Made by a program: the position numbers and the translations under genes
Source of the DNA: Chitiniphilus shinanonensis DSM 23277
Lineage (GTDB): Bacteria > Pseudomonadota > Gammaproteobacteria > Burkholderiales > Chitinibacteraceae
Reading direction: 5' to 3'
DNA: 64,000 bases
NCBI RefSeq assembly: GCF_000374805.1
Contig: NZ_KB895334.1
Location: 256,685 to 320,684, forward strand
Notes under the pieces: generated by a model
Told to the model about the DNA's origin: nothing
The model's input: the letters and a program-made list of their open reading frames with translations, nothing else
Database searches by the model: none
Part shown: positions 41,156 to 51,873 of the stretch, one piece after another
How the letters are laid out: every line of letters begins with the position of its first letter
Position numbering within the stretch: position 1 is the first letter of the stretch

Positions 41156-43312
41156 ATGGCATTCAATCTGAAATCGCTGTTCGGCAGGTCGGGCGGCGCC
41201 GCAGCCAAGAGCAAGTACGACCCCCTCAAGACCACCTGGATCCTCGAGCGCATCCGACTGCCGGACGCCGACGAGAACAAGCTGCTGCGGCCGGTGCCGC
41301 TGGTGGGGCACCTGCCGGCGCGCCAGCAGATGGCGCTGCTGCTGCTGACGATGATCGGCTCGGTGTTCCTGTTCGCCCTGGTGGCCTTCCTCTCCTTCCA
41401 GTCGAGCAGCGTCAACGCCGAGCGGCGTTCCACCGCCACCGAGATGCAGATGCTGTCGCAGCGGCTGGCACGGGCGTCCACCCAGGCGGTGCAGGGCTCC
41501 AAGGAAGGCTTCGCCGTGCTGGAGTCGGCCTACAAGCAGTTCGACGACAACCTCGGCAAGCTGCGCCAGCGCAGCCTGTTCAGCTGGCTGGCGCATAACC
41601 CCGGCGAGCTGCTCGGTTCGGTGGAACAGACCTGGAACACCAGCTACCGGCCCAATCCCAGCCGGCCGACGGTGGAAACCATCCTCAAGCAGAAGACCGC
41701 GCTGATCACCGTGGGCGACAGCGTGGCCGGTATCAACAACAACGACGCGCGCCTGCTGGAACTGACCCAGCAGTTCGCCACCATGCTGGGCGAGGGCGGC
41801 GGCAACATCCACGAACTCGACTACGCCAACCAACTGTCGATGCTGAGCCAGCGGATGGCCAAGAACGCCAACGCCATGCTGGCGGGCGAACTGATCAACC
41901 CCGAGGTGGTGTTCCTGCTGGGCAAGGACGTGTCCACCTTCAAGGAGATCGTCGACGGCTTCGTCGATGGCAGCGACACGCTGCAACTGCGGCCGGTGCC
42001 CAGCTCGGCCATGGTCGGCCAGCTGGAAGAGATCCGCACCCTGTTCAAGGACTTCGAAACCGTGGTGGCGTCGTTCTCCAAGAACATGCAGCCGCTGGTG
42101 AACACCCGCCTGGCCAACCAGGCCATCGTGCGCGATTCCGACAAGCTGCTGAAGGAGACCGAAGCGCTCGCCGGCGTGTACGAAGGCGCCGCCAGCAACG
42201 TGATCATCACCGTGATCGAACTGGTGCTGATCGTGCTGGCGCTGGTCTCGCTGTACTACCTGGTGCACGTGTTCAATCAGGAATCGCTGCGTCGCCGGCT
42301 GGCGCTGGAAAGCGAGAACAAGAAGAACCAGGAAGCCATTTTGCGGCTGCTGAACGAAATGTCCGATCTGGCCGACGGCGACCTGACCGTACGCGCCCAG
42401 GTGACCGAGGACCTGACCGGCGCCATCGCGGACTCGATCAACTACACCATTGAAGAGCTGCGTAGCCTGATTACCGGGATCAACAAGGCGACCGACCAGG
42501 TGAACCGTGCCTCCGGCGAGGCGCAGGCGGTGTCGGTGGAACTGCTGGCCGCCGCCGACCGCCAGTCGCAGGAGATCCTGGACACCAACAACACCGTCGA
42601 GCAGATGGTGCGCTCGATCCAGGGCGTATCGCAGAACGCCGTCCAGTCCGCCAACGTGGCCCAGGCGTCGCTGAGCGCCGCCATCAAGGGCTCGGATGCG
42701 GTGCAGAACCAGATCAAGGGCATGGACGAAATCCGCGAGCAGATCCAGGAGACCGCCAAGCGGATCAAGCGGCTGGGCGAAAGCTCGCAGGAGATCGGCG
42801 AAATCGTGGAACTGATCTCGGACATTACCGAGCAGACCAACGTGCTGGCGCTGAACGCCGCCATCCAGGCCGCCGCCGCCGGCGAAGCGGGCCGCGGCTT
42901 CTCGGTCGTGGCCGAGGAAGTGCAGCGGCTGGCCGAACGCTCGGCCGAGGCGACCAAGCAGATCGGCGCGATCGTGAAGACCATTCAGACCGACACCCAC
43001 GACGCCGTGGCGGCCATGGAAATCTCCACCCAGGGCGTGGTGGAAGGGGCCAAGCTGTCCGACGCCGCCGGCACCGCGCTGACCGAAATCCGCCGAGTCA
43101 CCGACGAACTGGCCCACCTGATCGAATCGATCGCCCGCGAGACCGAGGACCAGACCGCGCTGGCCGGCCGCGTGAACGGCTCGATGCGCGACATTCTCGC
43201 CATTACCGACCAGACCACGCGCGGCACCAAGCAGTCGGCCGCGGTGGTGGGGCAGCTGACCACGCTGGCGCAGGATCTGAAGGAATCGGTGTCCGGCTTC
43301 AAGCTGGACTGA
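41156..43312 (+). CDS. pilJ: Pilus chemoreceptor PilJ
   Basis: A 718-residue methyl-accepting protein of the Pil-Chp system. One membrane segment lies at about 60-80 and another at about 345-370 ([21 protein letters not shown]), with two PilJ-type periplasmic modules between (each with LSQRx[11 protein letters not shown] and [10 protein letters not shown]). HAMP-like and signalling helices follow, with the tip [21 protein letters not shown], which has the QAAAAGE variant typical of PilJ. In Pseudomonas it senses PilA or surface contact. It has the long N-terminal cytoplasmic extension seen in PilJ. Confidence 0.93.
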   Translation: MAFNLKSLFGRSGGAAAKSKYDPLKTTWILERIRLPDADENKLLRPVPLVGHLPARQQMALLLLTMIGSVFLFALVAFLSFQSSSVNAERRSTATEMQMLSQRLARASTQAVQGSKEGFAVLESAYKQFDDNLGKLRQRSLFSWLAHNPGELLGSVEQTWNTSYRPNPSRPTVETILKQKTALITVGDSVAGINNNDARLLELTQQFATMLGEGGGNIHELDYANQLSMLSQRMAKNANAMLAGELINPEVVFLLGKDVSTFKEIVDGFVDGSDTLQLRPVPSSAMVGQLEEIRTLFKDFETVVASFSKNMQPLVNTRLANQAIVRDSDKLLKETEALAGVYEGAASNVIITVIELVLIVLALVSLYYLVHVFNQESLRRRLALESENKKNQEAILRLLNEMSDLADGDLTVRAQVTEDLTGAIADSINYTIEELRSLITGINKATDQVNRASGEAQAVSVELLAAADRQSQEILDTNNTVEQMVRSIQGVSQNAVQSANVAQASLSAAIKGSDAVQNQIKGMDEIREQIQETAKRIKRLGESSQEIGEIVELISDITEQTNVLALNAAIQAAAAGEAGRGFSVVAEEVQRLAERSAEATKQIGAIVKTIQTDTHDAVAAMEISTQGVVEGAKLSDAAGTALTEIRRVTDELAHLIESIARETEDQTALAGRVNGSMRDILAITDQTTRGTKQSAAVVGQLTTLAQDLKESVSGFKLD

Positions 43313-43410
43313 CCCGCAGCCACATCCAACGACGACGGGGCGGGCGCCTGCCCGCCGCAACGTGAAAATCCATCGGGGTGGGCGTGGCGTCCCACCCAAC
43401 AGGGTCCAAC

Positions 43411-46400
43411 ATGAGCGTGCATATCGAATTCGATCAGGGCTCGCTGGTATGGCTGAAAGGGGAGCTTGAGCAGACCCTGGCCCGCGCCACCGAGTCGCTG
43501 CGCAAACAACAAACCGAACCCGACGCCGCGCATCTGAAGCATGCGCAGACCCACCTGCACCAGGCCGTCGGCGCGCTGGAGATGGTGGAACTGGCGGGTC
43601 TGGCCCGCTTCTGCGAGGAAATCGAGCAACTGATCGCCGCCATGACGCGCGGCGACGTGCCGATCGAAGCCGTGTCGCTGGCGATCGACGCCGTGGCCGA
43701 CGCCGGCAACTTCCTCGACCGCATCGCCGCCGGCGCACCCAACGTGCCGCTGGTGCTGAGCAACCGCTTCGCCGAACTGGCGATGGCGCGCGGCGCCAAC
43801 CCCAGCGGCGCCGAGCTGTTCTTCCCGCAATTGTCCGAGCTGTCGCAGCCCGGCGGCCTGCCGTCGCGCCCCATTTCGCCCGGCGAGTGGAGCGACTTCG
43901 TGCGCCAGCAGCGCCGCCGCTTCGAGGCCGGCCTGCTGCACTGGCTGCGCAATGGCGAAGCCGGGGCCGCCGCCAGCATGGCGCGCTCGCTGACCGAACT
44001 GGCCGCCTCGCAGAGCGGCGGCGTGGTGCGCACCTTCTGGTGGACCGCCGCCGGTGTGCTCGATGCCATGGCGCGCGGCCCGCTGGCCTGCGACATCGAC
44101 ACCAAGCAGCTGCTGATGCGGCTGAACCTGCAACTGCGCCGGCTGGCCGACGGCTCCGGCAAGGTGGCCGAGCGCCTGTTCCGCGACCTGCTGTACGTGC
44201 TGGCCCACGTCGACGATCCGCAGCACCTCGGCGGCCATCTCGGGCTGGTGTTCGGCCTGGAGGCGTTGCGCCCCGAGCAGTACGGCGATTCGCTCAGCCC
44301 CGAGGCCGAGGCGCGCCGCCGCGAGGCCCGCGCGCTGCGCGAGGAACTGTCCACCGCCAAGGAACTGTGGAGCCGTGTCGCCGCCGGCCAGAGCGAACGC
44401 CTGCCGACCCTGGTGAGCGAACTGAACCGCCTGGCCGAACGCTCGCGCGAACTGCATATCGACGGGCTGGACGGCCTGTGGCAGAGCGTCGCCCAGGCGT
44501 GCCAGCGCCTGAAGAACGGCCGCATCGGCGAGAACGAAGCGCTGGAAATGGCCACCGCGCTGCTGCTGGCCGACAACGCCCTCGCCATCTATCCCACCGT
44601 CGCCCCCGATTTCGCCGAGCAGGCCGAGGCCATGCAGCGCCGCCTGGCCGAGCCGGGCGCCGACGTGGCGCTGCCGCAGCTCGACGCTGTCAGCCGCGAA
44701 GCGCAGGAAAAGCTGCTGCTGGCGCAACTGGCGCAGGAAATGCGCAGCAACCTGCAAGTGATCGAGGAAGCGCTGGACGGCTACTTCCGCGATCCGACGC
44801 GCTACGCCGAGCTGGCCAAGCTCGACAACTGCCTGCGGCAGTTGCAGGGCGCGCTGATGATGCTGGATCGCGCCGAAGCGGTGCTGCTGCTGCAACTGTG
44901 CCAGCAGCGCATCCAGAGTTACGCCACCGGCGAAGAGACCCCGTCGTCCACCGAACTGGAAGAGCTGGCCGAAGGGCTGTCCAGCCTGGGCTTCTACGTC
45001 GATGCGCTGGAACAGAGCGCCGACGATGCCGAGAAGCTGATCGCGCCCGCGCTGGCGCGGCTGGCCGGCACCGTCGAAGTGGCTCCGGTCCAGGACGAAC
45101 TGGCCGTCTCGCTGGAAGAAGAACCGCCGATCGGCGCCGCGCCGGCCGAGCCGGAGCCGCAGCCCGAGGCCCCGCCGCCCGCCCGCCCGCTGCCGCAGTC
45201 GGACGCCGCCATCGACGCCGAACTGCTCGAGGTCTACCTCGAAGAGGCGGTCGAGGTGCTGGCCACCATCGCCGAAAACCTGGAAATCTGTCGTCATACC
45301 CCGCATGACCGCGAAGCGCTCACCGTCATCCGCCGTGGCTTCCACACCCTGAAGGGCAGCGGCCGCATGGTCGGCCTGAACCACCTGGGCGAAGCCGCCT
45401 GGGCGGTCGAGCAGGTGCTGAACAAGTGGTTGCAGATGGAGCAGCCGGCCAGCGACGCACTGCTGGCGGTGATCGAGGAAGCGCACACCGGCTTCACCCG
45501 CTGGGTGGAGCAGTTGTCCGCCGAAGGCACCGCGCAGGTGGATGCCGACGAGCTGGTGGCCCGGGCCGAGGCGTTGCGCCAGAGCATGGATCAGCCCGCG
45601 CCGCCCCCGGCGCCCGAAGATCTGGAAGTGGAGGCCGGCGACGACAGCGTCGCCGCCAGCGACGAAGTACGCATCGGCGACGTCGCCGTCTCCAGCGCGC
45701 TGTTCACCATCTTCCGCGACGAAGCGGCGCACCACCGCGCGCGCCTGCTCGACGGCCGGCAACGGCTGGCCGCGGGCGAAGCGCTGTCGTCGGACGTCAT
45801 CCTGTCCGCGCACACGCTGGGCGGCATCGCCTCCACCGCCGGCTTCCGCCCGCTGGGCGAACTGGCTTACGCCGTCGAGCACGCCTTGCAGGAACTGGGC
45901 GCCTCGGTGGGCGAGCACGCCCAGCCGGTGATCGCCGCCATCGACCGCATCGACGGCATGCTGGACGCGATCCTGGCGCTCACCCCGCCCGACAGCCCGC
46001 AGGTCGAGCTGGATGCGCTGCACGCGCTGCACGACAGTGTGTTGCCGCTGCCGGCGGTCTCGGTGACGGACGAGGAAAGCTTCGAATTCAACGACATCGA
46101 CCTCAGCCTGGATGCGCCGCTCGCGCCGGCGGAGGAGCCCGCCCCGGCGCTGGACGCCGAGGCACTGACGTTCGACCTGGACGCCACCGCAGCGCCGGAA
46201 GCGGCGCCGCCTGCCGCCGAGGCGCAGGACGAGGCGCCGCTGGACTTCGGCCTGCACGAACTGTCGGCACCCGCCGATGAAGCCGTCGTCGAGCCGGAAT
46301 TCACGCTGGAGCTGGACGACGTCCCGCTGGAACCCGTCGCCGCGGCGCCGGAACCGATCGAGGCCGAGCCGGCTCTCGACGCCCCGCTTGCCGCCGAAGC

Positions 46401-49400
46401 CGAACTCACCATCGAAGCGCCGGCCGCGCTCGAAGCCGCGCCTGCCGGCGAAACACCGGGCGAGGAACCGCTGGACTTCGGCCTGCACGAGCCGGTGCTC
46501 GAGGAAGAAGGCGCGGCGGACCTGGCCGGGCTGGCCGCGCTCGACGGCGCGGTGCAGGAAGACCTGACCATCGCCTTCGACCTGCCGGCACCGCCCGAAG
46601 CGGAGCCGTCGGCGCTCGACCTGATCGCCGTACCGACGCCGGGCACCGAGCCGGGCGACGACCTGGAAATCAGCTTCGAGCTGGACGAAGCGCTGCCCGA
46701 AGCCGAAGCCCCTGTCGCCGGCGAGCCCGCGGCGGCTGATCTGTTGCCCGAAAGCCTGCCCAGCGACGAACTGGCGGGATTCGACATCGACCTGGACCTG
46801 CCGGAAGACACCGCGCCCGCGCCGGCCGAGTCGGTGGTTGAAGCCGAGCCCGCGCCCGAACTGCTGCTCGACCTGCCCGAGGCGCCGCTGTCCGCGCCGA
46901 CGCCGGCCGGCGACGACTTCGACCTGTCCGCCCTGCTGGACGCGGCCGCCAGCGCCTCGCCCGTCGAGGCCGAGGCGGTCGAACTGCCGGCGCTCGATGC
47001 CGAGTCGCCCGCCGACGTGGCGCCGCCGCCGCTTGATTTGCCGGTGGCCGAGGAAGCCGCCGAATTCGACCTCGACGACCTGACCGAACTGGAACTGGAC
47101 GATCTGACCGAGCCGCTGGCGGACGAGCCGGTGGCAACCGTCGAAGCGCCGCAGCCCTTCTCGGCCGTGGCGCCGCCGCTGGAATTGCCGGACGACCTGC
47201 CGTCGCCGATCGATGCGCTGCTCGGTGTCGAGGAAACGGAACACCATGCCGACCGGCACGGCGAGCTCGATCCCGGCCTGATCGACGAAATCGACGACCA
47301 GTTGTTGCCGGTGTTCATCGAGGAAGCGGACGAACTGCTGCCGCGCATCGGCGAACAGCTGCGCGAACTGCACCTGGGCGACGCGGCGCAGGCCGATTCG
47401 CTCAAGCGCACCCTGCACACCCTGAAGGGCAGCGCGCGGATGTCGGGCGCGATGCGTATCGGCGAAGCCACGCACTTGATGGAATCGCGGCTGCTGGCGT
47501 CCGGCGAGAAGCTGTCGCAGGCGCTGCTGGACGAGCTGGAGATCGACTACGACCTGATCTCCTCGCTGTTCGACGAACTGACCGGCCGCGGCAAGTTCGC
47601 CGAGCCGGAAGCCCCGGCCCAGGCGGCCGAGGCCGCCGCGCCCGGTGCGGCGCCGGTGGTGGCGCAGCCGCTGCTGGCCGGTGCTGTCGAGAGCGACGGC
47701 AAGGCCACCATCCGCGTCAAATCCGAACTGGTGGACAACCTGGTCAACCAGGCCGGTGAAGTGTCGATCGCCCGTGCCCGCATCGAATCGGAAATGCTGG
47801 CGCTCAAGACCTCGCTGCTGGACCTGACCGAAAACGTCACCCGTCTGCGCGGCCAGTTGCGCGAACTGGAAATCCAGGCCGAATCGCAGATGCAGGCGCG
47901 CACCAAGGAGATCGAGGATCGCCATACCTCGTTCGACCCGCTGGAGTTCGACCGCTTCACCCGCTTGCAGGAAGTCACCCGCTTCATCGCCGAAAGCGTG
48001 AACGACGTCTCGACCATCCAGCACAACCTGCTGAAGAACCTGGACGAATCGTCGGCCGCGCTGACCGCGCAGGCGCGCATGACCAAGGAACTGCAACAGA
48101 GCCTGATGCGTGTGCGCATGGTGCCGTTCGCCAGCGTGTCCGACCGGCTCTACCGCCTGACGCGGCAGACCGGCAAGGAAACCGGCAAGAAGGTCAACCT
48201 GGAACTGCGCGGCGGCCGGGTCGAGATCGACCGCGGCGTGCTGGAAAAGATGATCTCGCCGTTCGAGCACATGCTGCGCAACGCCATCGACCACGGGCTG
48301 GAGAACACCGAGGAGCGGCTGGCGGCGGGCAAGAGCGAGTTCGGCGAAGTGCTGCTGGAAGTGCGCCAGGAAGGCAACGAACTGGTGCTGACCATCAAGG
48401 ACGACGGCCGCGGCCTCAACCTGGAGCGCATCCGCGCCAAGGGCATCGAGCGCGGCCTGATCCAGCCGGACGAGCAGATCGCCGAGCGCGACCTGATGCA
48501 GCTGATCTTCGCCGCCGGCTTCACCACCGCCAGCAGCGTCACCCAGTTGTCCGGTCGCGGCATCGGCATGGATGTGGTGAAGAACGAAATCGGCAACCTG
48601 GGCGGCCGCGTGCAGGTGGACAGCGTTGTCGGCCAGGGCACCACCTTCACCATCAACCTGCCGCTGACGCTGGCGGTGACCCAGGTGCTGCTGGTCAAAG
48701 CCGGCCAGCGCGTCTACGCCATCCCCTCGGTGATGATCGAGCAGGTGCAGGAGCTGAAGCAGGAAGCGCTGGCGCACCTGTACGACAACCGCGCCCAGGA
48801 ATGGCTGGGTTCCAGCTATCCGTTCGCCTACTTCCCGCGCCTGCTGGGCGATGCCGAGAGCGTGCCCGAGCAGAAGCGCTTCTCCACCGTGCTGCTGCTG
48901 CGCTCCGGCGCGGCCCGCATGGCGCTGCACGTGGACGAGCTGGTGAAGAACATGGAAGTGGTGGTCAAGGCCATCGGCCCGCAACTGGCGCGGATCCCCG
49001 GCGTGGCCGGCGCCACCGTGCTGGGGAATGGCGACATCGTGCTGATCCTGAACCCGCTGGCGTTGCTGGCGCGGGGCGAGGTCACCACCCAGGCCGCCGG
49101 CCCGCGCGTCGCCGCGCCGGAGCAGTTGCAGACCGCGCCGGTGGTGATGGTGGTGGACGATTCGCTGACGGTGCGCAAGATCACCGGCCGCCTGCTGGCG
49201 CGCGAAGGCTACCAGGTGGTGACCGCCAAGGACGGCGTCGACGGCCTGCAACAGTTGTCCGACGTGAAGCCGGCGGTGATGCTGGTGGACATCGAGATGC
49301 CGCGCATGGACGGCTTCGAGTTCACCCGCAACGTGCGGGCGAACGACGAGACGCGCGACATCCCGATCATCATGATCACCTCGCGCACCGCCGACAAACA

Positions 49401-49509
49401 CAAGAACTACGCGTTCGAGCTGGGCGTGAACGTGTTCCTGGGCAAGCCGTACCAGGAAGACGAACTGCTCGGCCATATCCGCGACTTCATCGACGCCGGG
49501 CAGCACTGA
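43411..49509 (+). CDS. chpA: Hybrid chemosensory kinase ChpA/PilL
   Basis: A 2,032-residue CheA-type kinase controlling type IV pili. In order: N-terminal degenerate HPt-like helical bundles (1-550, FimL-like); HPt with FHTLKGSGRM (about 643); a degenerate HPt with AHTLGG in place of HTLKG (about 800); an acidic Ala/Pro/Glu-rich linker (about 890-1287) with repeated PLDFGLHE blocks; HPt with LHTLKGSARM (about 1334); dimerisation helix (VDNLVNQAGEVSIAR); ATPase (FEHMLRNAIDHGLE, SGRGIGMDVV); CheW domain; and a receiver (MLVDIEMPRMDG). Two HPts keep the phosphorylatable His. The usual neighbours pilK and chpB are not next to it here. The ATG at 43411 follows AGGG. Confidence 0.93.
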   Translation: MSVHIEFDQGSLVWLKGELEQTLARATESLRKQQTEPDAAHLKHAQTHLHQAVGALEMVELAGLARFCEEIEQLIAAMTRGDVPIEAVSLAIDAVADAGNFLDRIAAGAPNVPLVLSNRFAELAMARGANPSGAELFFPQLSELSQPGGLPSRPISPGEWSDFVRQQRRRFEAGLLHWLRNGEAGAAASMARSLTELAASQSGGVVRTFWWTAAGVLDAMARGPLACDIDTKQLLMRLNLQLRRLADGSGKVAERLFRDLLYVLAHVDDPQHLGGHLGLVFGLEALRPEQYGDSLSPEAEARRREARALREELSTAKELWSRVAAGQSERLPTLVSELNRLAERSRELHIDGLDGLWQSVAQACQRLKNGRIGENEALEMATALLLADNALAIYPTVAPDFAEQAEAMQRRLAEPGADVALPQLDAVSREAQEKLLLAQLAQEMRSNLQVIEEALDGYFRDPTRYAELAKLDNCLRQLQGALMMLDRAEAVLLLQLCQQRIQSYATGEETPSSTELEELAEGLSSLGFYVDALEQSADDAEKLIAPALARLAGTVEVAPVQDELAVSLEEEPPIGAAPAEPEPQPEAPPPARPLPQSDAAIDAELLEVYLEEAVEVLATIAENLEICRHTPHDREALTVIRRGFHTLKGSGRMVGLNHLGEAAWAVEQVLNKWLQMEQPASDALLAVIEEAHTGFTRWVEQLSAEGTAQVDADELVARAEALRQSMDQPAPPPAPEDLEVEAGDDSVAASDEVRIGDVAVSSALFTIFRDEAAHHRARLLDGRQRLAAGEALSSDVILSAHTLGGIASTAGFRPLGELAYAVEHALQELGASVGEHAQPVIAAIDRIDGMLDAILALTPPDSPQVELDALHALHDSVLPLPAVSVTDEESFEFNDIDLSLDAPLAPAEEPAPALDAEALTFDLDATAAPEAAPPAAEAQDEAPLDFGLHELSAPADEAVVEPEFTLELDDVPLEPVAAAPEPIEAEPALDAPLAAEAELTIEAPAALEAAPAGETPGEEPLDFGLHEPVLEEEGAADLAGLAALDGAVQEDLTIAFDLPAPPEAEPSALDLIAVPTPGTEPGDDLEISFELDEALPEAEAPVAGEPAAADLLPESLPSDELAGFDIDLDLPEDTAPAPAESVVEAEPAPELLLDLPEAPLSAPTPAGDDFDLSALLDAAASASPVEAEAVELPALDAESPADVAPPPLDLPVAEEAAEFDLDDLTELELDDLTEPLADEPVATVEAPQPFSAVAPPLELPDDLPSPIDALLGVEETEHHADRHGELDPGLIDEIDDQLLPVFIEEADELLPRIGEQLRELHLGDAAQADSLKRTLHTLKGSARMSGAMRIGEATHLMESRLLASGEKLSQALLDELEIDYDLISSLFDELTGRGKFAEPEAPAQAAEAAAPGAAPVVAQPLLAGAVESDGKATIRVKSELVDNLVNQAGEVSIARARIESEMLALKTSLLDLTENVTRLRGQLRELEIQAESQMQARTKEIEDRHTSFDPLEFDRFTRLQEVTRFIAESVNDVSTIQHNLLKNLDESSAALTAQARMTKELQQSLMRVRMVPFASVSDRLYRLTRQTGKETGKKVNLELRGGRVEIDRGVLEKMISPFEHMLRNAIDHGLENTEERLAAGKSEFGEVLLEVRQEGNELVLTIKDDGRGLNLERIRAKGIERGLIQPDEQIAERDLMQLIFAAGFTTASSVTQLSGRGIGMDVVKNEIGNLGGRVQVDSVVGQGTTFTINLPLTLAVTQVLLVKAGQRVYAIPSVMIEQVQELKQEALAHLYDNRAQEWLGSSYPFAYFPRLLGDAESVPEQKRFSTVLLLRSGAARMALHVDELVKNMEVVVKAIGPQLARIPGVAGATVLGNGDIVLILNPLALLARGEVTTQAAGPRVAAPEQLQTAPVVMVVDDSLTVRKITGRLLAREGYQVVTAKDGVDGLQQLSDVKPAVMLVDIEMPRMDGFEFTRNVRANDETRDIPIIMITSRTADKHKNYAFELGVNVFLGKPYQEDELLGHIRDFIDAGQH

Positions 49510-49528
49510 GGCGAGGCTGGGCAACCAA

Positions 49529-49553
49529 GGCGGGGGCGACCCCGCCTTTTTTG
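49529..49553 (+). terminator. Terminator of the pil-chp operon
   Basis: GGCGGGG-GCGA-CCCCGCC followed by TTTTTTGTT, 20 bp after the chpA stop. Strong rho-independent form. Confidence 0.92.
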
Positions 49554-49570
49554 TTGTGTGGTCGCGAGGC

Positions 49571-49735
49571 GGGGAAACCCCACGTCTCGAACCACAGAGG
49601 ACAGTGAGAACACGGAGTCTCACGGAGGAAAACCAGATCCGGTTCGATGCGGCGACAGCGCATCCTGCCCGGTTTTCTCTGTGCATCTCAGTGTTCTCAC
49701 TGTCCTCTGTGGTTCAAGGTGTAGGGTTCCGCCCC
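49571..49735. repeat. Large palindromic CACAGAGG element, copy 2
   Basis: Arms 49571-49617 and 49687-49735 are imperfect inverted repeats with core AACCACAGAGGACAGTGAGA. Same family as 34821-35011 and 58862-58989. It sits between the chpA terminator and the sbp gene. Confidence 0.85.
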
Positions 49736-49866
49736 GTCAGCCCAAGCCACATCCCCCCGCCCCGGCCATATATCGTGATGAGCGATTTCTTTCTAACTCG
49801 ATATTCTATCGGGGCATAAGAGCGCCGGGCATAATGGCCGCTGTCCAAACGATAAAGAGAACCGAC

Positions 49867-50871
49867 ATGACCCGCCGCGCCTCCCTGCTTGCCGTCGCCT
49901 TCGCCTTGCTCAGCGGTCACGCCCTGGCCGATACCACGCTGCTGAACGTGTCGTACGACGTGATGCGCGACTTCTACAAGGACTACAACCCGGTCTTCGC
50001 CAAGTACTACGAAGCCAAGTTCAAGGACAAGCTGACGGTGCAGCAATCGCACGGCGGCTCGTCCAAGCAGGCGCGCTCGGTGATCGACGGGCTGGAGGCG
50101 GACGTGGTGACGATGAACCAGTCCACCGACATCGACGCCATCGTCGAGAAGGGCAAGCAGATCAACTCGGGCTGGGAAAAGCGCCTGCCGGACAACGCCT
50201 CGCCGTTCTCGTCGCTGCAAGTGCTGATCGTGCGCAAGGGCAACCCCAAGGGCATCAAGGACTGGAACGATCTGGTGAAGCCGGGCGTGCAGGTGGTGGT
50301 GCCCAATCCCAAGACTTCCGGCAACGGCCGCTATACCTACCTGGCGGCGTGGGGCTACGCGCTGAAGCAGCCGGGCGGCAACGACGCCAAGGCCCGCAGC
50401 TTTGTCTCCGCGCTGTTCGCCAACGTGCCGGTGCTCGATTCCGGTGGCCGCGCCGCCACCACCACCTTCATGCAGCGCAATATCGGCGACGTGCTGGTCA
50501 CCTTCGAGAACGAGGCCGAGATGATCGCCCGCGAGTTCGGCCGCGGCGGCTTCGAAGTGGTGTACCCGTCGGTGTCGATCGACGCCGACCTGCCGGTGGC
50601 GGTGGTGGACAAGGTGGTCGACAAGAAGGGCACCCGCAAGGCCGCCGAGGAATACCTCAAGTACCTGTGGAGCCCGGAAGGCCAGCAAGTGGCCGCGCAG
50701 AACTACCTGCGCCCCCGCGACAAGACCGTCGCCGCTAAATTCGCCAAGCAGTTCCCGGTGGTGAAGCTGTTCACCGTGGACGAGTTCGGCGGCTGGACCA
50801 AGGCGCAGAACCAGCACTTCGACGACGGCGGCATCTATGACCAGATCGCCGCGGCCAACGCCAAGAATTAA
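49867..50871 (+). CDS. sbp: Sulfate-binding periplasmic protein
   Basis: A 334-residue solute-binding protein with a signal peptide (MTRRASLLAVAFALLSGHALA). Sulfate/thiosulfate family landmarks are clear: LNVSYDVMRDFYKDYN, QQSHGGSSKQARSV, DVVTMNQSTDID, NPKTSGNGRYTYLAAWGY and VTFENEAEMI. It captures sulfate (possibly thiosulfate, which CysP prefers) for CysTWA. The ATG at 49867 follows AAAGAGAAC. CysB-type control is likely in general, but I could not confirm a site. Confidence 0.93.
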   Translation: MTRRASLLAVAFALLSGHALADTTLLNVSYDVMRDFYKDYNPVFAKYYEAKFKDKLTVQQSHGGSSKQARSVIDGLEADVVTMNQSTDIDAIVEKGKQINSGWEKRLPDNASPFSSLQVLIVRKGNPKGIKDWNDLVKPGVQVVVPNPKTSGNGRYTYLAAWGYALKQPGGNDAKARSFVSALFANVPVLDSGGRAATTTFMQRNIGDVLVTFENEAEMIAREFGRGGFEVVYPSVSIDADLPVAVVDKVVDKKGTRKAAEEYLKYLWSPEGQQVAAQNYLRPRDKTVAAKFAKQFPVVKLFTVDEFGGWTKAQNQHFDDGGIYDQIAAANAKN

Positions 50872-51038
50872 GGTCCCCCCTTCGTGGTGGAATTGACGGG
50901 GCAGCGAGTCTCTATGGATTGACAAGCCGGGCCGTTGGTTAGGTCCTCAGTCGGTGTACCATGCGATGCCACGGTAGGCGGGGCGCTTCTGGTCACTGGC
51001 GTTTCCGCCATTCCCCGCTCCCCTAGGAAAACAACAAC

Positions 51039-51872
51039 ATGGCAATCAAGCAACACAGCGTGTTGCCGGGCTTCGGGCTGTCGCTCGGCTACACGCTACT
51101 TTATCTCTCGCTGATCGTGCTGCTGCCGCTGTCGGCGCTGGTGATCAAGGTGACCCACATGGAGTGGGCGGCGTTCTGGCACGCGGTGACCGAGCCGCGC
51201 GTGCTGGCCAGCTACCGCGTCACCTTCGGCGCATCGCTGATCGCCGCCACGCTCAACCTGGTATTCGGCCTGCTGCTGGCCTGGGTGCTGGTGCGCTACC
51301 CGTTCCCCGGCAAGCGGCTGGTCGATGCCCTGGTCGATCTGCCGTTCGCGCTGCCGACCGCCGTGGCCGGCATCGCGCTGGCCACGCTGTACGCCCCCAA
51401 CGGCAGCATCGGCCGCTGGCTGGACCCGCTCGGTATCAAGGTGGCGTTCACCCCGCTGGGCATCGTGTTCGCCCTCACCTTTATCACCCTGCCGTTCGTG
51501 GTGCGCACGGTGCAGCCGGTGCTGCAGGATCTGGAGACCGAGCTGGAGGAAGCCGCCGCCAGCCTGGGAGCCACCCGCTGGCAGGTGTTCCAGCGGGTGA
51601 TCCTGCCGACGCTGCTGCCGGCGCTGCTCACCGGCTTCGCGCTGGCGTTCGCCCGCGCCATCGGCGAGTACGGCTCGGTGATCTTCATCGCCGGCAACAT
51701 GCCGTTCGTGTCCGAGATCACCCCGCTGATGATCATCTCCAAGCTGGAGCAATACGATTACCTGGGCGCCACGGCCATCGCGCTGGTGATGCTGGCGGTG
51801 TCCTTCGTGATGCTGTTGGTCATCAACGGCCTGCAATGGTGGTCGGCCAAGCGCCTGGGACGGAGGAAATAA
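51039..51872 (+). CDS. cysT: Sulfate ABC transporter permease CysT
   Basis: A 277-residue permease with about six membrane helices and the EAA loop ([21 protein letters not shown]) that docks to the ATPase. The segment [22 protein letters not shown] is typical of CysT/CysU. It lies 167 bp after sbp with no obvious terminator between, and one base before cysW. Confidence 0.93.
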   Translation: MAIKQHSVLPGFGLSLGYTLLYLSLIVLLPLSALVIKVTHMEWAAFWHAVTEPRVLASYRVTFGASLIAATLNLVFGLLLAWVLVRYPFPGKRLVDALVDLPFALPTAVAGIALATLYAPNGSIGRWLDPLGIKVAFTPLGIVFALTFITLPFVVRTVQPVLQDLETELEEAAASLGATRWQVFQRVILPTLLPALLTGFALAFARAIGEYGSVIFIAGNMPFVSEITPLMIISKLEQYDYLGATAIALVMLAVSFVMLLVINGLQWWSAKRLGRRK

Positions 51873-51873
51873 C

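Noticed and set aside
42985-49686. A 2,233-codon open frame antisense to chpA
   Set aside because: It mirrors the codon pattern of chpA in very GC-rich DNA, translates to Arg/Gln/Gly-rich low-complexity sequence, and has no recognisable domain.
50919-50962. Promoter before cysT starting with TTGACA at 50919
   Set aside because: No -10 hexamer lies at a workable distance; the nearest TACCAT is over 30 bp away.
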